DNA from: Sternotherus odoratus
Taxonomy: Eukaryota; Chordata; Testudines; Kinosternidae
Length of the DNA: 64,000 nucleotides
Direction: 5' to 3'
NCBI GenBank assembly: GCA_032164245.1
Contig: JAVMKO010000001.1
Location: 78,055,892-78,119,891, forward strand
The notes beneath the pieces were generated by a model. That model was given only the letters and a program-made list of their open reading frames with translations, did no database searches and was not told the DNA's origin. Of this stretch, positions 59,367 through 64,000 are shown one piece after another. Numbering within the stretch: position 1 is the stretch's first letter; each line of letters opens with the position of its first letter. Made by a program: the position numbers and the translations under genes.

Positions 59367-64000
<4,634 letters not shown>

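Overview
This is a vertebrate nuclear window with spliced genes, GT/AG introns and dense interspersed repeats. CR1 LINE tails, many short hAT elements, degraded Penelope-like and L2-like remnants and a fold-back SINE-like repeat suggest a sauropsid, most likely a turtle. That assignment is inference from repeat style, because no database was searched.

Four protein-coding genes can be assembled. (1) RANGAP1, plus strand, 1054-21891: the last 14 coding exons of the Ran GTPase-activating protein, with the N-terminal coding exon(s) left of the window. (2) A three-exon minus-strand gene, 31654-27377, encoding an intact 633-residue type I membrane protein: signal peptide, LRRNT, about ten leucine-rich repeats, LRRCT, Ser/Thr-rich stalk, fibronectin type III domain, one transmembrane helix and a 79-residue cytoplasmic tail. 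I cannot give it a symbol. (3) CHADL (chondroadherin-like), plus strand, 47473-53515, four coding exons, 745 residues. (4) The last four coding exons of L3MBTL2, minus strand, 63529-59367, including the final MBT repeat and the basic, SUMO-motif-bearing C-terminus.

RANGAP1, CHADL and L3MBTL2 are also neighbours on human chromosome 22q13, so the block is conserved synteny. The exception is gene 2, which lies between RANGAP1 and CHADL, where I know of no gene in mammals. Its LRRs resemble those of CHADL next door, so it may be an old divergent relative. It is the best candidate here for something poorly described.

Layout: 1-22.6 kb RANGAP1 with repeat-laden introns (Penelope-like remnant, long fold-back repeat, CR1 fragments); 22.6-27.2 kb gene-poor; 27.2-31.7 kb the LRR-FN3-TM gene; 31.7-47.3 kb intergenic with hAT elements, a CR1 LINE, a solo LTR and L2-like LINE fossils; 47.3-54.5 kb CHADL; 54.5-58.5 kb intergenic with hAT, a perfect 190-bp palindrome, a TIR element and a second solo LTR; 58.5-64 kb the 3' end of L3MBTL2. 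The four genes do not form a pathway: RANGAP1 serves nuclear transport, L3MBTL2 chromatin repression, and CHADL and its neighbour are secreted or surface LRR proteins.
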